Program-made: the position numbers and the translations under genes
Part shown: piece by piece, positions 9,713 to 19,869 of the stretch
Layout of the letters: each line of letters opens with the position of its first letter
Numbering within the stretch: the stretch's first letter is position 1
Assembly: GCA_018829465.1 (NCBI GenBank)
Contig: JAHJTN010000012.1
Location: forward strand, 124,001 to 188,000
DNA from: Bacteroidota bacterium
GTDB taxonomy: Bacteria > Bacteroidota > Bacteroidia > Flavobacteriales > Flavobacteriaceae
Reading direction: 5' to 3'
DNA: 64,000 nt
The notes under the pieces: generated by a model
Seen by the model: only the letters and a program-made list of their open reading frames with translations
Databases searched by the model: none
What the model was told of the DNA's origin: nothing

Positions 9713-10813
9713 TTACTTGACCACTCTTTTAATCCTTTTAGAAATCTTTGTCAAAACTTCGTATGTGATGGTTTCTGTGCTTTGTGCGAGTGTTTCAGCA
9801 GTTGGGTTTTCACCAAAAACGATTACTTCATCACCTTCTTCACAGGTGATGCCCGTGACATTGACCATGAGCATATCCATGCAAACGTTGCCCACATAAG
9901 GCGCTTTTTGGCCGTGAATAGTGACAAAGCCAACGCCATTGCCTAAGCGCCTGCTTAAACCGTCTGCATGGCCAATCGGAAGCGTGGCTATTTTTTGTGG
10001 CTCAGGTGCCTCAAAAGCCCGGTTGTATCCCACCGTGTCTCCGGGTTGTATGGTGTGCAGTTGGGAAATAATTGTTTTCAGTGTTGCTATGGGTTTTAAC
10101 GATTGATCTACACGGGCTTCATTTCCATAGCCGTACAGACCAATGCCCGACCGCACCATGTCAAAATGGGCATCGGGATAGTTTATTATCCCGGATGTAT
10201 TGGTACAGTGAAACAAGGGTTTGTATGGTAAAATTTCTAAAATCGCTGAACGAATCTTCGAAAAAAAAGCAATTTGGCGAAGCGTAAAATCTCGCTCGTT
10301 CGGATCTTCGCTTGCCGCCAAGTGAGAAAAAACAGACCGAATCTTAATTTCCGGATTTTCGCAGATGCGCCTGGCCAATTCTTTGGCCTCGTCAGGATCA
10401 AAACCAAGCCTGTTGAGGCCTGTGTTAAATTTTAAATGAACCGGATAATGTTGCTGTTTTTTGAGTTGTGCCGATTTTAAAAAGGCATTGAGCACAAAAT
10501 GCGAATACAGGGCAGGCTCCAAACAATGATGTATAATTTCTTCAAAATGGACAGATTGCGGATGCAATACCAATATCGGTTTGCGAATGCCGGCCTCTCT
10601 GAGTTCTATACCTTCTGAGGTGTAGGCTACTGCAAAATAATCGGCCTTGTCTTCCAAAAACTTGGCCACTGCAACGGCATCGCTACCGTAAGCATTGGCT
10701 TTCACCACGGCCATAAAAAGGGTTTGGGGTTGCAATTTGCCTTTCAGTTGCAGAAAATTGTGATGCAACGCTTTAAGATTAATTTCCAACTGCGTTTCGC
10801 GTGCTTTCTGCAT
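9713..10813 (-). CDS. alr: Alanine racemase
   Basis: A PLP enzyme that makes D-alanine for peptidoglycan. The PLP lysine is K38 in VVKANAYG, and the C-terminal domain carries GYNRAFEAP with the catalytic tyrosine and the [11 protein letters not shown] segment. I chose the ATG at 10813 (366 residues) because the conserved [11 protein letters not shown] strand follows at once; an ATG at 10840 in frame would add nine residues. Either start lies within the 3' end of tdk, so the two genes overlap and are probably translationally coupled. Confidence 0.95.
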   Translation of the reverse strand: MQKARETQLEINLKALHHNFLQLKGKLQPQTLFMAVVKANAYGSDAVAVAKFLEDKADYFAVAYTSEGIELREAGIRKPILVLHPQSVHFEEIIHHCLEPALYSHFVLNAFLKSAQLKKQQHYPVHLKFNTGLNRLGFDPDEAKELARRICENPEIKIRSVFSHLAASEDPNERDFTLRQIAFFSKIRSAILEILPYKPLFHCTNTSGIINYPDAHFDMVRSGIGLYGYGNEARVDQSLKPIATLKTIISQLHTIQPGDTVGYNRAFEAPEPQKIATLPIGHADGLSRRLGNGVGFVTIHGQKAPYVGNVCMDMLMVNVTGITCEEGDEVIVFGENPTAETLAQSTETITYEVLTKISKRIKRVVK

Positions 10814-11435
10814 TTTGTTTGAGATTGATTTCTTCCGCAAGTTTGATTTGCTGTTTTTGTCTTTGCATAGCTTTGAAAAAAGCGGCGCGGCTCAACGGTT
10901 CGTATTCCTGCTTTTCACCCAGCAAAATCAGGTGGTCATTGGTGGAAAGCCTGTGGCTGTAGTGGGCCAAATTTCCGGTCCGTGTACATACGGCATGCAC
11001 CTTGGTCACATATTCGGCCGTAGCCATTAAGTTGGGCATCGGACCAAATGGATTGCCTTTAAAATCCATATCAAGCCCGGCAACCACCACGCGGATGCCG
11101 CTGTTCGCCAAATCGTTGCACACTTGTACAATTTCTTCGTCAAAAAACTGTGCTTCATCTATGCCCACAACATCTACGCCCGCACATAGCAGCGGGATGT
11201 TGGCAGCAGCAGGAACCGGTGTGGAACGGATTTGATTCTTGTCGTGAGAGACGACCATATCCGTCTCGTAGCGCGTATCTATAGATGGTGTAAAAATCTC
11301 TACGCGCTGTTTGGCAATCTGTGCGCGTTTGAGTCTTCGTATCAATTCTTCCGTTTTTCCCGAAAACATGGAACCGCAGATAACTTCTATCCATCCAAAT
11401 TGTTCTTTATGATTAACCGTATTTTCGAGAAACAT
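10779..11435 (-). CDS. tdk: Thymidine kinase
   Basis: Phosphorylates thymidine in the salvage pathway. The P-loop GSMFSGKT is at 21-28, the Walker B/DEAQ segment is [11 protein letters not shown], and the lasso region is [17 protein letters not shown]. Only one cysteine is present there, so the structural zinc site of many type II enzymes appears incomplete; I recall similar sequences in other Bacteroidota. The length is 218 residues. The gene overlaps alr downstream and is divergent from the hypothetical gene at 11542. Confidence 0.95.
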   Translation of the reverse strand: MFLENTVNHKEQFGWIEVICGSMFSGKTEELIRRLKRAQIAKQRVEIFTPSIDTRYETDMVVSHDKNQIRSTPVPAAANIPLLCAGVDVVGIDEAQFFDEEIVQVCNDLANSGIRVVVAGLDMDFKGNPFGPMPNLMATAEYVTKVHAVCTRTGNLAHYSHRLSTNDHLILLGEKQEYEPLSRAAFFKAMQRQKQQIKLAEEINLKQNAESTRNAVGN

Positions 11436-11541
11436 TTTGTAATTTTAGGCTTTATTTTGAAACTAAAGATATGTGTCTTGTCACAAAGAACAAATTTATC
11501 AAAAATATGGTGCTGTTGCACATAATACTTTTCCACAAGTT

Positions 11542-12297
11542 ATGAAGAAAAAAATTGAAGAAGAATTGTTGAGTTTGGCACATCAAATTTTGCAGATGAG
11601 CGGACGGGGAGATGTAGAAAAATTGTATCAGGCTTCGCGTCAGGTTTACGAAAAGTTAGCCTTGATGCGGTTTGTAGATCATCATTTTTCCGATGTAAAA
11701 CCGACCATTTCCAAAGAAGACGCCATGGTGTATTTGGAGGAGGTATTCCAAACAACCAAGGGCAAGGTGGACGACCAAGCCAACATAGAAGAGCGATTGA
11801 GAGAACTTATACCCGATCAGAATCCGCATGAAAACGATTTGATTGAACCCTTGATGGAGACCATCAAAGATATGGTGGCACAAATGCCTTCCGAATCATC
11901 GGCAGTTGACGATCTTTTTGAACCCGCACCTAACCGCCGTGAATCGCTCTCCTTTGATTTTGAAGAAGTGGCTAAAGACTATCAAAATCTTCCTACTTTT
12001 GAAGAAGTAAAAAAGCCATCGGATGTCAAAACAGATGTCAGGCCCAAATCGCTCAATGACAGTTTTAATAAAGGTATTCAATTTGGTTTGAACGACAAGT
12101 TAGCCTTTATCAACCATTTGTTCGATGGGGAAGCGGAAAATTTTAACCGGGTGGTTTCTCAATTAAACACCTTTTCGGATGCCGAAGAAACGATGAATTT
12201 TATAAACGAAGTGGTGAAGCCCGACTATAACCAATGGGAAGGAAAAGAATCCTTGGAAGATCGATTTATACAAATAATTAATGCGCGTTTTAACTAA
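11542..12297 (+). CDS. Conserved hypothetical protein
   Basis: A soluble, acidic 251-residue protein without signal peptide or membrane segment. The N-terminal third is helical (KKKIEEELLSLAHQILQMSG), the middle is charged and low in complexity (about 115-175), and the C-terminal third is again compact (FGLNDKLAFINHLFDGEAENFNRVV). I do not recognise an enzyme motif. The ATG at 11542 is preferred over an upstream in-frame start because the extra residues look like leader DNA. It overlaps the next gene by 17 bases, which suggests one transcript with the DoxX-like gene and rsmI. Divergent from tdk. Confidence 0.75.
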   Translation: MKKKIEEELLSLAHQILQMSGRGDVEKLYQASRQVYEKLALMRFVDHHFSDVKPTISKEDAMVYLEEVFQTTKGKVDDQANIEERLRELIPDQNPHENDLIEPLMETIKDMVAQMPSESSAVDDLFEPAPNRRESLSFDFEEVAKDYQNLPTFEEVKKPSDVKTDVRPKSLNDSFNKGIQFGLNDKLAFINHLFDGEAENFNRVVSQLNTFSDAEETMNFINEVVKPDYNQWEGKESLEDRFIQIINARFN

Positions 12298-12673
12298 GAC
12301 TCTCTTGAAAACATATCAAATTGCCTTCTGGTTTTCTACCTTGTTGCTCACAGCTTTGATGCTGTATTCAGTAAGTATGTATTTTCTGAGCTACGAGGCC
12401 ACGACTCACTATTTTGTTCAATTGGGTTATCCTGTATATCTGATTTATCCATTGGCCGCGGTTAAAATAATTGGACTCCTCGTTATTTGGTTTTTTTACA
12501 ATTACAAAAGTCTGTTGGAATGGGTTTACGCAGGATTTTTCTTTAATTTTATGCTCGCATTTTTTGCGCATTTTCTCATCTCCGACGGCAGCCATTTCGG
12601 TGCCTTTACAGCGGTTCTTTTATTGCTCATCTCTTATTTTACCGGCAAAAAAGTGAGAGCGTCAAATGGCTAA
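12281..12673 (+). CDS. DoxX-like small membrane protein
   Basis: 130 residues with four predicted membrane helices (about 12-33, 46-68, 78-98 and 103-122). The arrangement, with YPVYLIYPLAAVKIIGLLVIW in the second helix, fits the DoxX-like (DoxX_2) family. It overlaps the upstream hypothetical gene by 17 bases and rsmI by 8 bases, so the three genes are tightly packed. No catalytic residues are evident and the role is unknown. Confidence 0.75.
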   Translation: MRVLTKTLLKTYQIAFWFSTLLLTALMLYSVSMYFLSYEATTHYFVQLGYPVYLIYPLAAVKIIGLLVIWFFYNYKSLLEWVYAGFFFNFMLAFFAHFLISDGSHFGAFTAVLLLLISYFTGKKVRASNG

Positions 12674-13340
12674 ACTTTATCTCGTCCCGACACCGATAGG
12701 CAATTTGGAAGATATGACGCTTCGCGCCATCCGCATCTTAAAAGAAGTCGATTTGATTCTGGCCGAAGATACGCGCACCTCTAAGGTTTTGCTCAATCAC
12801 TTTGAGGTTCAAACGCCACTGCAGAGTTATCACATGCACAACGAACATCAATTGGTGGAAAGGTTGGTAGCGAAAATAATGACCGGATTGTCCGTAGCCT
12901 TGATTTCAGATGCTGGTACGCCGGGTATTTCAGATCCGGGTTTTTTGTTAATCCGGGCCTGCTTGCAAGCGGGTATAGAAACCGAATGCCTGCCCGGTGC
13001 TACTGCTTTTGTACCGGCTTTGGTACAATCCGGACTGCCTTGCGACCGATTTGTGTTTGAAGGTTTTTTACCCGTCAAAAAAGGACGGCAAACCCGTTTA
13101 GAAGCACTCAAAAACGAAAGCCGAACCATGGTTTTCTACGAATCGCCGCACAAACTGCTCAAAACATTGACCGATTTTATATCACATTTTGGTGCAGAAA
13201 GACCGGTTTCACTATCGAGAGAAATCAGTAAAAAATTTGAGGAAACCAAACGCGGTTCTTTGGCAGAAGTACATGACTATTTTCAGCAAAAACCACCCAA
13301 AGGAGAGTTTGTGATCGTATTGGCTGGTCTTCCCAAATAA
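12666..13340 (+). CDS. rsmI: 16S rRNA (cytidine-1402-2'-O)-methyltransferase
   Basis: A tetrapyrrole-methylase-fold enzyme that methylates C1402 of 16S rRNA using SAM. The N-terminal LYLVPTPIGNLEDMTLRA and the ILAEDTRTSKVLL segment are family signatures, and the SAM site contains SDAGTPGISDPG at about 80-91. The length of 224 residues is normal for Bacteroidota. The stop lies 3 bases from the convergent hemE stop. Confidence 0.95.
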   Translation: MAKLYLVPTPIGNLEDMTLRAIRILKEVDLILAEDTRTSKVLLNHFEVQTPLQSYHMHNEHQLVERLVAKIMTGLSVALISDAGTPGISDPGFLLIRACLQAGIETECLPGATAFVPALVQSGLPCDRFVFEGFLPVKKGRQTRLEALKNESRTMVFYESPHKLLKTLTDFISHFGAERPVSLSREISKKFEETKRGSLAEVHDYFQQKPPKGEFVIVLAGLPK

Positions 13341-13343
13341 GTA

Positions 13344-14372
13344 TTATTTCTGACCATACATCTTCACTGCATCTACAAATGCCTTGGCATGATCAACAGG
13401 GACATTCGGCAAAATACCATGGCCAAGGTTGGCAATGTAGTTGTCTTTTCCAAAAGCATCAATCATTTCCTTAACCATTTTTTGTATGGTGGGAATGGGC
13501 GACAAAAGGCGTGAAGGATCAAAATTGCCTTGTAAAGTTTTTTGTCCGCCTGTAAGATATCTGGCAATTTCGGGTGAACACGTCCAATCTACACCAATGG
13601 CAGCTGCCTTACTTTGTGCCATCTCGCGCAAGGAAAACCAACAGCCTTTACCAAATACGATTACGCGTGTCTCGTCGGCCAAAGCTTCTACAATTTGGTT
13701 GATGTACTGCCAAGAAAATTCTTGGTAATCTGCCGGTGATAGCATTCCGCCCCAGCTGTCAAAAATCTGAACGGCATCTACCCCCGATTTTACTTTCTCT
13801 TTTAAATACAAGATGGTGGTATCTGTGATTTTTTGCAACAAAGCGTGTGCGGCTTGGGGTTGGGTAAAACAAAAACTTTTGGCTACATCATAACTTTTAG
13901 AGCCTTTGCCTTCCACGGCATAACAAAAGATGGTCCAGGGCGAACCGGCAAAACCGATAAGCGGCACTTCGTTGTTCAGCATTTCTTTGGTCAGTTTGAT
14001 GGCATCCATCACATAGCCCAAAGTTTCTTGTATGTTGGGCACGATGACTTGTTCCACATCTTTGGCAGAACGAATCGGATTTGGCAACCACGGGCCAAAG
14101 TCTTCTTTCATCTGCACCTCTATGTTCATGGCTTGTGGTACTACCAAAATATCGGAAAACAAGATAGCCACATCGGGCTTGACAATACGGATGGGTTGCA
14201 CGGTGATTTCCGCAGCCAACTCAGGCGTGCGGCAACGGGTAAAAAAATCGTATTTGTCACGCAAGGCACGGAACTCCGGCAAATATCGACCTGCTTGGCG
14301 CATCATCCAAACGGGTGGACGATCTACTTTTTCATTATTTAAGGCGCGGAGGAAAAGATCGTTTTTTATCAT
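13344..14372 (-). CDS. hemE: Uroporphyrinogen decarboxylase
   Basis: Decarboxylates the four acetate groups of uroporphyrinogen III to give coproporphyrinogen III. The signature [17 protein letters not shown] is near the N-terminus (about 19-35), followed by the catalytic Asp region [14 protein letters not shown] and [16 protein letters not shown]. The length of 342 residues is typical. It is the last gene of the minus-strand heme cluster, 4 bases after hemD. Confidence 0.97.
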   Translation of the reverse strand: MIKNDLFLRALNNEKVDRPPVWMMRQAGRYLPEFRALRDKYDFFTRCRTPELAAEITVQPIRIVKPDVAILFSDILVVPQAMNIEVQMKEDFGPWLPNPIRSAKDVEQVIVPNIQETLGYVMDAIKLTKEMLNNEVPLIGFAGSPWTIFCYAVEGKGSKSYDVAKSFCFTQPQAAHALLQKITDTTILYLKEKVKSGVDAVQIFDSWGGMLSPADYQEFSWQYINQIVEALADETRVIVFGKGCWFSLREMAQSKAAAIGVDWTCSPEIARYLTGGQKTLQGNFDPSRLLSPIPTIQKMVKEMIDAFGKDNYIANLGHGILPNVPVDHAKAFVDAVKMYGQK

Positions 14373-14376
14373 TTTT

Positions 14377-15057
14377 CTAGGGGTTTTTAAAATAATCTAT
14401 ACATGTTTTGGCGACGTTTTCTACAGCAGGCGAAGCGGCAACTTGTATCAAACGTGTCAAGGTTTTTAATTCGGTTGCAGTGGTTTGTCCTATACAAAAA
14501 CAAACGGAATTACTCAGGGTGTTTTTTAAGAGGTAACTCTTTACGCCCGAGGGGCTAAAAAACAGAATACCATCGGGTTGGGGAGATATCTCTATCGGCT
14601 GGGGCAGGGTCTCGTACACAACAATTTCAGCATCTAAGATTCCTTTTTTTTGAAGATATTCCGGCAACACATCGCGGCGTAAATTTCCTGAGAAAAAAGT
14701 AAATTTCCTGTCCAAATACATCTCATCTATAATCTGCACGAGTGATTCCGCATCGGGTGCGTCGGCGACTACCTTAGCGCCGTGTTTTTCTAGTGTTTTT
14801 CGGGTTTGCGAACCTACACAAAAACAGGGCTTTTTTTCAAAGTAGTTTGCATCTATTCTGACGATGGCTTTCAGTGCGTTTTGGCTGCTTATCACGATAC
14901 TCTGTGGCGCATCGGGCAGTTTGGTCTGTAAATAATTAAACCGGAGAAAGTCGGAATCTTGCAAACGGATTTGTGCCTCTGTAAAAAGATGGTGAATCGA
15001 TTTGGGGAGTTTTTTGGTGCTTACGATAAATGGATTTGAACCGTGTTCTTTCATCAA
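14377..15057 (-). CDS. hemD: Uroporphyrinogen-III synthase
   Basis: Cyclises hydroxymethylbilane to uroporphyrinogen III. This family is weakly conserved; the evidence is the two-domain Rossmann-like pattern ([13 protein letters not shown] at about 54-66 and [14 protein letters not shown] at about 157-170, the latter a common HemD motif), the length of 226 residues, and the position directly before hemE. The start overlaps the stop of trkA by 4 bases, so translation is probably coupled to the potassium gene. Confidence 0.88.
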   Translation of the reverse strand: MMKEHGSNPFIVSTKKLPKSIHHLFTEAQIRLQDSDFLRFNYLQTKLPDAPQSIVISSQNALKAIVRIDANYFEKKPCFCVGSQTRKTLEKHGAKVVADAPDAESLVQIIDEMYLDRKFTFFSGNLRRDVLPEYLQKKGILDAEIVVYETLPQPIEISPQPDGILFFSPSGVKSYLLKNTLSNSVCFCIGQTTATELKTLTRLIQVAASPAVENVAKTCIDYFKNP

Positions 15058-15740
15058 TAATTTTCGAGTAAATTAGATATGTCTTTATTCAATCCGAAAA
15101 CGACCAAAACATCGCCCTCTTCGATTTTAGTCTCGCGTGTGGGCAAGCCAATCACTTCGTTGGACACCATTTTGCTGCCAATGAGGTTGGTTTTCTCTCT
15201 TCTACGGATAACGGTGATGATGTTGAGTCGGTGGGTTTCTCTGAATCGAACTTCTTCTATCGTTTTTCCCACAAATTCTTTTTGTGCTTTAATCTCCGAA
15301 ATAGAATAGTTGGTATCTATTTCAAAATTTTCTACAACTTTCTTAAAGTTGATTTTATTGGTCAATCGCTCGGCTGCTTCTTGCTCGGGATGTACAATTT
15401 TTTCAATGCCCATGGCCTGAAGCACCGTGTCGTGAATCGGGGAAAGTGAACGGCTGATGACAACCGCTTTAGAGAGTTTTTTGATGATGGCAGTGGTGAT
15501 GATGGCGGCACCTTCGTTTTCGCCTATGGCTACAACTACCATATCTGCCTCTTTTATGGGCAGTGCTCTGTAGGCGAGTTCGTTGGTAGAATCCATACAT
15601 ATGGCATGTGAAATCTTTTCTTTGACTAGGTTTACTTTGTCCATATTGAGATCGACCCCAATGACCTCATTGCCTGTTTCGGTGAGGTTAAGTGCCAAAG
15701 GCGTGCCGAAATTACCCAAACCAAAAATGATGATTTTCAT
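15054..15740 (-). CDS. trkA: Trk/Ktr potassium uptake regulatory subunit (RCK)
   Basis: A cytoplasmic NAD(H)/nucleotide-binding gating subunit for the membrane channel encoded just upstream. Residues 3-13 (IIIFGLGNFGT) form the RCK_N Rossmann loop with GLGNFG at 7-12, and the C-terminal part (about 140-226) is a TrkA_C domain ending EEGDVLVVFGL. The size of 228 residues matches single-RCK KtrA-type subunits rather than the duplicated E. coli TrkA. It lies 11 bases after trkH and overlaps hemD by 4 bases. Confidence 0.9.
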   Translation of the reverse strand: MKIIIFGLGNFGTPLALNLTETGNEVIGVDLNMDKVNLVKEKISHAICMDSTNELAYRALPIKEADMVVVAIGENEGAAIITTAIIKKLSKAVVISRSLSPIHDTVLQAMGIEKIVHPEQEAAERLTNKINFKKVVENFEIDTNYSISEIKAQKEFVGKTIEEVRFRETHRLNIITVIRRREKTNLIGSKMVSNEVIGLPTRETKIEEGDVLVVFGLNKDISNLLENY

Positions 15741-15751
15741 AGTTTTTCAGT

Positions 15752-17488
15752 TTAATTGATAAAAATATTTTCCTGAGGATATTTGTAAAATTTTGTTTGA
15801 ATGCGTCGCATCATCCCGAAGAGCAAGTTAAGCGTCCCGATTCGGCCCACAAACATTACCACGATAATCACATACCTGCTTTCTACACTCAAATTGGGTG
15901 TCAATCCGAGGCTTAAACCTACAGTGCTGTAGGCAGAAAAACACTCAAAGACCACATCTACCAATCGGGCACCCGGCTCAAAAAAGAGGAGGAGTAAAAT
16001 GGCTGCGCCAATAGTTATTAGAGATACAACAACTATGGCAAAAGCGCGGTTGACGGTTCCGCTCGATACCTCTCTTGTGCCGAGTTCGATGTGATTTTTT
16101 CCTCTAGCTATCGAAAATACATTGAGTGTGGCAATGGCAAAGGTAGTTGTTTTGATACCGCCACCTGTAGAGCCCGGCGAAGCTCCAATCCACATCAATA
16201 AAATAACGAAAAGCAGCGAAGGCATAGCCATTTGAGAAAAATCAATGGTGTTGAAACCGGCTGTTCGGGGTGTGACCGCGTTAAACACGGAAGTTGTAAA
16301 TTTTCCAAACAAGGTCAGGTGTTCAGACAGCGTGTGAGACCTTTCTGAAAAAAGCAAAAATACAGTAGAAAACAACAAGAGGATTGCTGTGGTGTAAATG
16401 ACGATTTTGGTATTGAGCGTAATGATTCGGGTAGGTCGGAAGGCTTTGTGTTCAACAAATTGTTTTTTGAAAAATTCCTTAGCGTACGTGAAATAGTTGA
16501 AAACGATATTATATCCCAAACCGCCCAAAATAATCAGGATGATGATGCCCCACTGGAAAGCGTAGTCAAAGCGAAGCATACTGTCGCCAAGCCCGGAAGA
16601 CATGGTTGAAAATCCGGCGTTGCAGAAGGCAGAAACCGCATGAAAAATGGAGAAGAAAAGCCGATCATCAACGGGAATGTTTTCTGCTGTAAAAAAGATA
16701 TAAACCGCTCCCATAGCTTCCAAACTCAGTGTAAAGACGACAATTCTCATTCCCATTTTTAGGGCGTCTTGCAATTCGGAAGACGTAAAGTCCTTGACGT
16801 ATAATTCTTCTCTAAACGAAGTGCTGCCCTTAAAAAAAAACGAAAAGAAAGAGGTGAATGTCAAAATCCCGATACCGCCCAATTGAAACAGGATAAGTAT
16901 GATGGTTTGCCCCAAAAAAGTGAAGTCGTTGGCAGTGTCGAGCACAATGAGCCCCGTCACACATACAGCACTTGTTGCGGTAAACAACGCATCTACAAAC
17001 GAAATCCCTGAGACCGTGGCTTTAGGCAGCATCAGCAAAAAAGCTCCGATGAGTGCAATAGAAGCAAAACTTCCGACAAAGAGGATGGTTGGATTGGTAT
17101 ATCGGCTGTAAATATGCCTCACAAAAACCATCATTCGAATAATAAAATAGGCAAACAAACCACCGTTGAGCAAGGGTTTTGCTTTTTGGAAAATCTCTTT
17201 AAAACTTAAATCTATATGGATGAAAAACAATACCACCACGCCCGCCAATACAGCCAATAGCAAGAGCATGTTTACCAAAATGGTTTTTCTATATACGGGT
17301 TTAGATTTGAAAAGGAAATATTTAGAAATATTGAAGCCTAAAAGCAAGGCAAACAGACCCAACAAGCCTATCATTTTATAGGGTTTGTAAACTTCATTCA
17401 CGATAAACCCAAAGTCAAAAATGAGGAAAAACAATATAAAAAAATCAATAAAACCGTAAATGGCTCTAAAGCGTTTCAGATTTTTCAT
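15752..17488 (-). CDS. trkH: TrkH/KtrB-family potassium uptake channel
   Basis: The inner-membrane pore of a K+ uptake system. The four pore-loop filter segments each with the key glycine are visible: SAVCVTGL, SAFCNAGF, TPRTAGFN and SAYSTVGLS. About 12 hydrophobic helices are present, including four extra N-terminal ones in the first 150 residues, which makes the protein 578 residues, longer than KtrB. With trkA it sits between hemC and hemD, an unusual place. The start (MKNLKRFRA) is the only good ATG. Confidence 0.93.
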   Translation of the reverse strand: MKNLKRFRAIYGFIDFFILFFLIFDFGFIVNEVYKPYKMIGLLGLFALLLGFNISKYFLFKSKPVYRKTILVNMLLLLAVLAGVVVLFFIHIDLSFKEIFQKAKPLLNGGLFAYFIIRMMVFVRHIYSRYTNPTILFVGSFASIALIGAFLLMLPKATVSGISFVDALFTATSAVCVTGLIVLDTANDFTFLGQTIILILFQLGGIGILTFTSFFSFFFKGSTSFREELYVKDFTSSELQDALKMGMRIVVFTLSLEAMGAVYIFFTAENIPVDDRLFFSIFHAVSAFCNAGFSTMSSGLGDSMLRFDYAFQWGIIILIILGGLGYNIVFNYFTYAKEFFKKQFVEHKAFRPTRIITLNTKIVIYTTAILLLFSTVFLLFSERSHTLSEHLTLFGKFTTSVFNAVTPRTAGFNTIDFSQMAMPSLLFVILLMWIGASPGSTGGGIKTTTFAIATLNVFSIARGKNHIELGTREVSSGTVNRAFAIVVVSLITIGAAILLLLFFEPGARLVDVVFECFSAYSTVGLSLGLTPNLSVESRYVIIVVMFVGRIGTLNLLFGMMRRIQTKFYKYPQENIFIN

Positions 17489-17516
17489 GTGGGTTTTTCA
17501 AGAATAAAGTATAAAA

Positions 17517-18449
17517 CTACTCATTTTTTTTGAGTTGCGCTTCAATTTCTTTTAGCAAAGAAACACCGCCTTTATCTCTAATTTCATTAGCCGCTAAGAT
17601 GCCTAAGTTGTGAAAGTCTTGCGAAGAAGCTTTTAGGGTGTGGGCGATTTTTTGCTTACCATCTAGTGAAAACAATGCGCCTTCAAAGTGTATGGCATCG
17701 CCATGCTGTTTTGCCAATGCGCCAATCGGAGCTGTACACCCGCCTTCTAGTGTTTGTAAAAAACTTCGTTCTATATGGGCAGCTACAGCCGCTTCTCGAT
17801 TGTTTATCTGTGCGGTGAGTTCGATCAGTTCTTTGTCGTCTTTCCTGCCGGCAACCATCACAATGCCTTGTGCCGGCGCGGGCAACATCCAATGGAGTAC
17901 TTGGTGATTATCGGCTAATAATTCGATACGTTGCAGTCCGGCTTTGGCAAAAATAGCACCCTGCCAAGGGTTTTCGGAAAGTTTACGAAGCCTGGTATTG
18001 ACGTTTCCTCTCAAATTGACAATGTGATGGTTGGGATATTTGTGTAACCATTGCGCTTTTCTTCGCAGGCTTCCTGTAGCAATGGTCATGCTTACACTTG
18101 AGTCTTTGGGAAAAGGCTTATTTGGTGGGCTGATGAGGACGTCTTCATAGGCGGCCCTTTCTAACACAGCCATTTGCATCAAGCCGTTTGGCAATTTTGT
18201 AGGGACGTCTTTCATGGAATGTACGGCCAAATCGATTCGACCTTCGATCAGTGCAATATCTAAATTTTTGGTAAAAATACCTGTAATGCCCATTTCATAA
18301 AGCGGCTGGGTCAACTCTATGTCGCCGGATGAAGTTATGGGAACTATGCTGACTTTTTGCCCCAAACTTTCCAACAGCGAGGCTACTGTATTTGCCTGCC
18401 ACAAGGCGAGCGGACTTTCCCGCGTTCCAATTTTAATAATTCTTTTCAT
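17517..18449 (-). CDS. hemC: Porphobilinogen deaminase (hydroxymethylbilane synthase)
   Basis: Joins four porphobilinogen units into hydroxymethylbilane. The N-terminus IKIGTRESPLALWQAN is the family start, NLRGNVNTRL is the substrate-binding arginine segment, and the cysteine in EGGCTAPIGALA carries the dipyrromethane cofactor. The ATG at 18449 is chosen because the first strand begins at residue 3; the open frame upstream is shadow sequence within hemA. The length is 310 residues. It overlaps the hemA end by 17 bases. Confidence 0.96.
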   Translation of the reverse strand: MKRIIKIGTRESPLALWQANTVASLLESLGQKVSIVPITSSGDIELTQPLYEMGITGIFTKNLDIALIEGRIDLAVHSMKDVPTKLPNGLMQMAVLERAAYEDVLISPPNKPFPKDSSVSMTIATGSLRRKAQWLHKYPNHHIVNLRGNVNTRLRKLSENPWQGAIFAKAGLQRIELLADNHQVLHWMLPAPAQGIVMVAGRKDDKELIELTAQINNREAAVAAHIERSFLQTLEGGCTAPIGALAKQHGDAIHFEGALFSLDGKQKIAHTLKASSQDFHNLGILAANEIRDKGGVSLLKEIEAQLKKNE

Positions 18450-19704
18450 GCTTTTTGACTTCATTTTCCAATGCAAAGATACTTTGGATAAATGAAACAT
18501 GATCGTCAAACTCCTGTGGATGTGTTTTTAGATGATTGGCGAAGAGTGTTGTGATTTTTTGAACGAGTCTTCCGGCAATTGCCTCAGCCTGATCCTGATT
18601 GAATTGCTCTGTTTTTTTACTCTGATAATCCAGTTCTCCGTTTTTAATCTCTTCGAGCTTGCTTTTGAGTGCTTTGATGGTAGGCGCAAACTTTCTGGCC
18701 TCCACCCATTCTTCAAAATCTCCTTGAATGTCGGCTATTATAGCTCGGGCATCGGGCAAAAAAGACTTGCGCATTTCGAGGGTTTCGTCTGTCATTTTAG
18801 ACAAGGCATCCATATGAATTAAGGTGACATTTTGCATGTCGCCTACAACCGGATTTACATTTCTGGGAATGGAAAGATCCAAAATCAAAATAGGCCGGTT
18901 CGGGTTGATATCATCTGGGTTGATGGTAGGTTGGTTGGCTCCGGTAGCTACAATCAGCACATTTGCATTGGCTGTTTCTTGGCGAAGATCTGAGACGTCT
19001 TTAACAATCAAGTTGAATTTTCCGGCTAATTTTTCGGCTTTTTCTTTGGTACGATTGATTAATGTAATGGCATTTCCGGCTGTGTGTTTTACCAGATTTT
19101 CACAGGTATTGCGCCCAATTTTACCTGTGCCGTAAAGCACTATTTTATTGTCCTGATCGGGAATATTATGCAAAATGTATTTTACCGCTGCAAAAGCTAC
19201 GGAAGTAGCTCCCGAACTCAATCCGGTTTCCGATTTTATTTTTTTGCTGGCTTGGATGGCAGCATTGACCATGCGCTCCAAATAGGCGTCTGTGAGGCCG
19301 TGTAGCCGTGCTTCCAAAAAACTGTTTTTAATTTGACCTATAATCTCAAAATCGCCGAGTATTTGGCTTTCCAAACCTGTTGCAACGTTGAAGAAGTGCG
19401 ATATGGCTTCGTGATTTTTATAAACAAATCCTACTTTTTGGAAATCCTCTACATCACCATTGGTATGGTCGCAAAGGAGTTTAATCAATTTAAAGGGGTG
19501 CTCGGCAAATCCGTAAATTTCTGTGCGGTTGCAGGTAGATATGGTTAGGAGACAATCTGTACCCTCTGCTAAGGCTTGGTTGTACAGTGCGATGCGTGCA
19601 TCCTCAGTCAAGCTAAACTTCCCTCTAATTTGGGCGTCTGCTTTCTGATAACTAAGACCTATAACGTAAAAATATTTTCCTCTAGTTAGTTTGAAATTTT
19701 CCAT
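18433..19704 (-). CDS. hemA: Glutamyl-tRNA reductase
   Basis: First enzyme of the C5 heme pathway, reducing Glu-tRNA to glutamate-1-semialdehyde. The catalytic Cys58 lies in TISTCNRTEIYG, the Glu-tRNA-binding segment is GLESQILGDFEIIGQIK, and the NADPH loop is VLYGTGKIGRNTCENL. The product is 423 residues with the usual C-terminal dimerisation helices. The ATG at 19704 is chosen over an upstream start because MENFKLTRGKYFYVIGLS is the expected N-terminus. A TAATTTTG box lies 27 bases upstream, and an AraC-type regulator is divergent. hemL and hemB are not in the window. Confidence 0.96.
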   Translation of the reverse strand: MENFKLTRGKYFYVIGLSYQKADAQIRGKFSLTEDARIALYNQALAEGTDCLLTISTCNRTEIYGFAEHPFKLIKLLCDHTNGDVEDFQKVGFVYKNHEAISHFFNVATGLESQILGDFEIIGQIKNSFLEARLHGLTDAYLERMVNAAIQASKKIKSETGLSSGATSVAFAAVKYILHNIPDQDNKIVLYGTGKIGRNTCENLVKHTAGNAITLINRTKEKAEKLAGKFNLIVKDVSDLRQETANANVLIVATGANQPTINPDDINPNRPILILDLSIPRNVNPVVGDMQNVTLIHMDALSKMTDETLEMRKSFLPDARAIIADIQGDFEEWVEARKFAPTIKALKSKLEEIKNGELDYQSKKTEQFNQDQAEAIAGRLVQKITTLFANHLKTHPQEFDDHVSFIQSIFALENEVKKHEKNY

Positions 19705-19730
19705 CTGTACATTTGACTCGGGTTCTCCTA

Positions 19731-19738
19731 CAAAATTA
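19731..19738 (-). promoter_or_regulatory. Putative -7 box of the hemA operon
   Basis: TAATTTTG on the minus strand fits TAnnTTTG, 27 bases before the hemA start. The rest of the 200-base gap up to the AraC gene contains the inverted repeat AATAAGG-N8-CCTTATT at 19848-19869, on the AraC side. Confidence 0.4.
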
Positions 19739-19847
19739 CACCACATCAGCTTGAAAGAGTATCGCAAGCGGTTCGTCTAAAAATTAAGTTGTATTTTGGT
19801 TTTATTTAACAGGTGTAAATCAATATAATATAGTATTTTCGTATCAA

Positions 19848-19869
19848 AATAAGGGTTTTAATCCTTATT
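19848..19869. promoter_or_regulatory. Inverted repeat in the hemA-AraC gap
   Basis: AATAAGG and CCTTATT are perfect 7-base arms separated by GTTTTAAT, 36 bases before the AraC-type gene. It may be an operator for autoregulation or a small RNA hairpin in the leader; the sequence does not decide. Confidence 0.35.
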
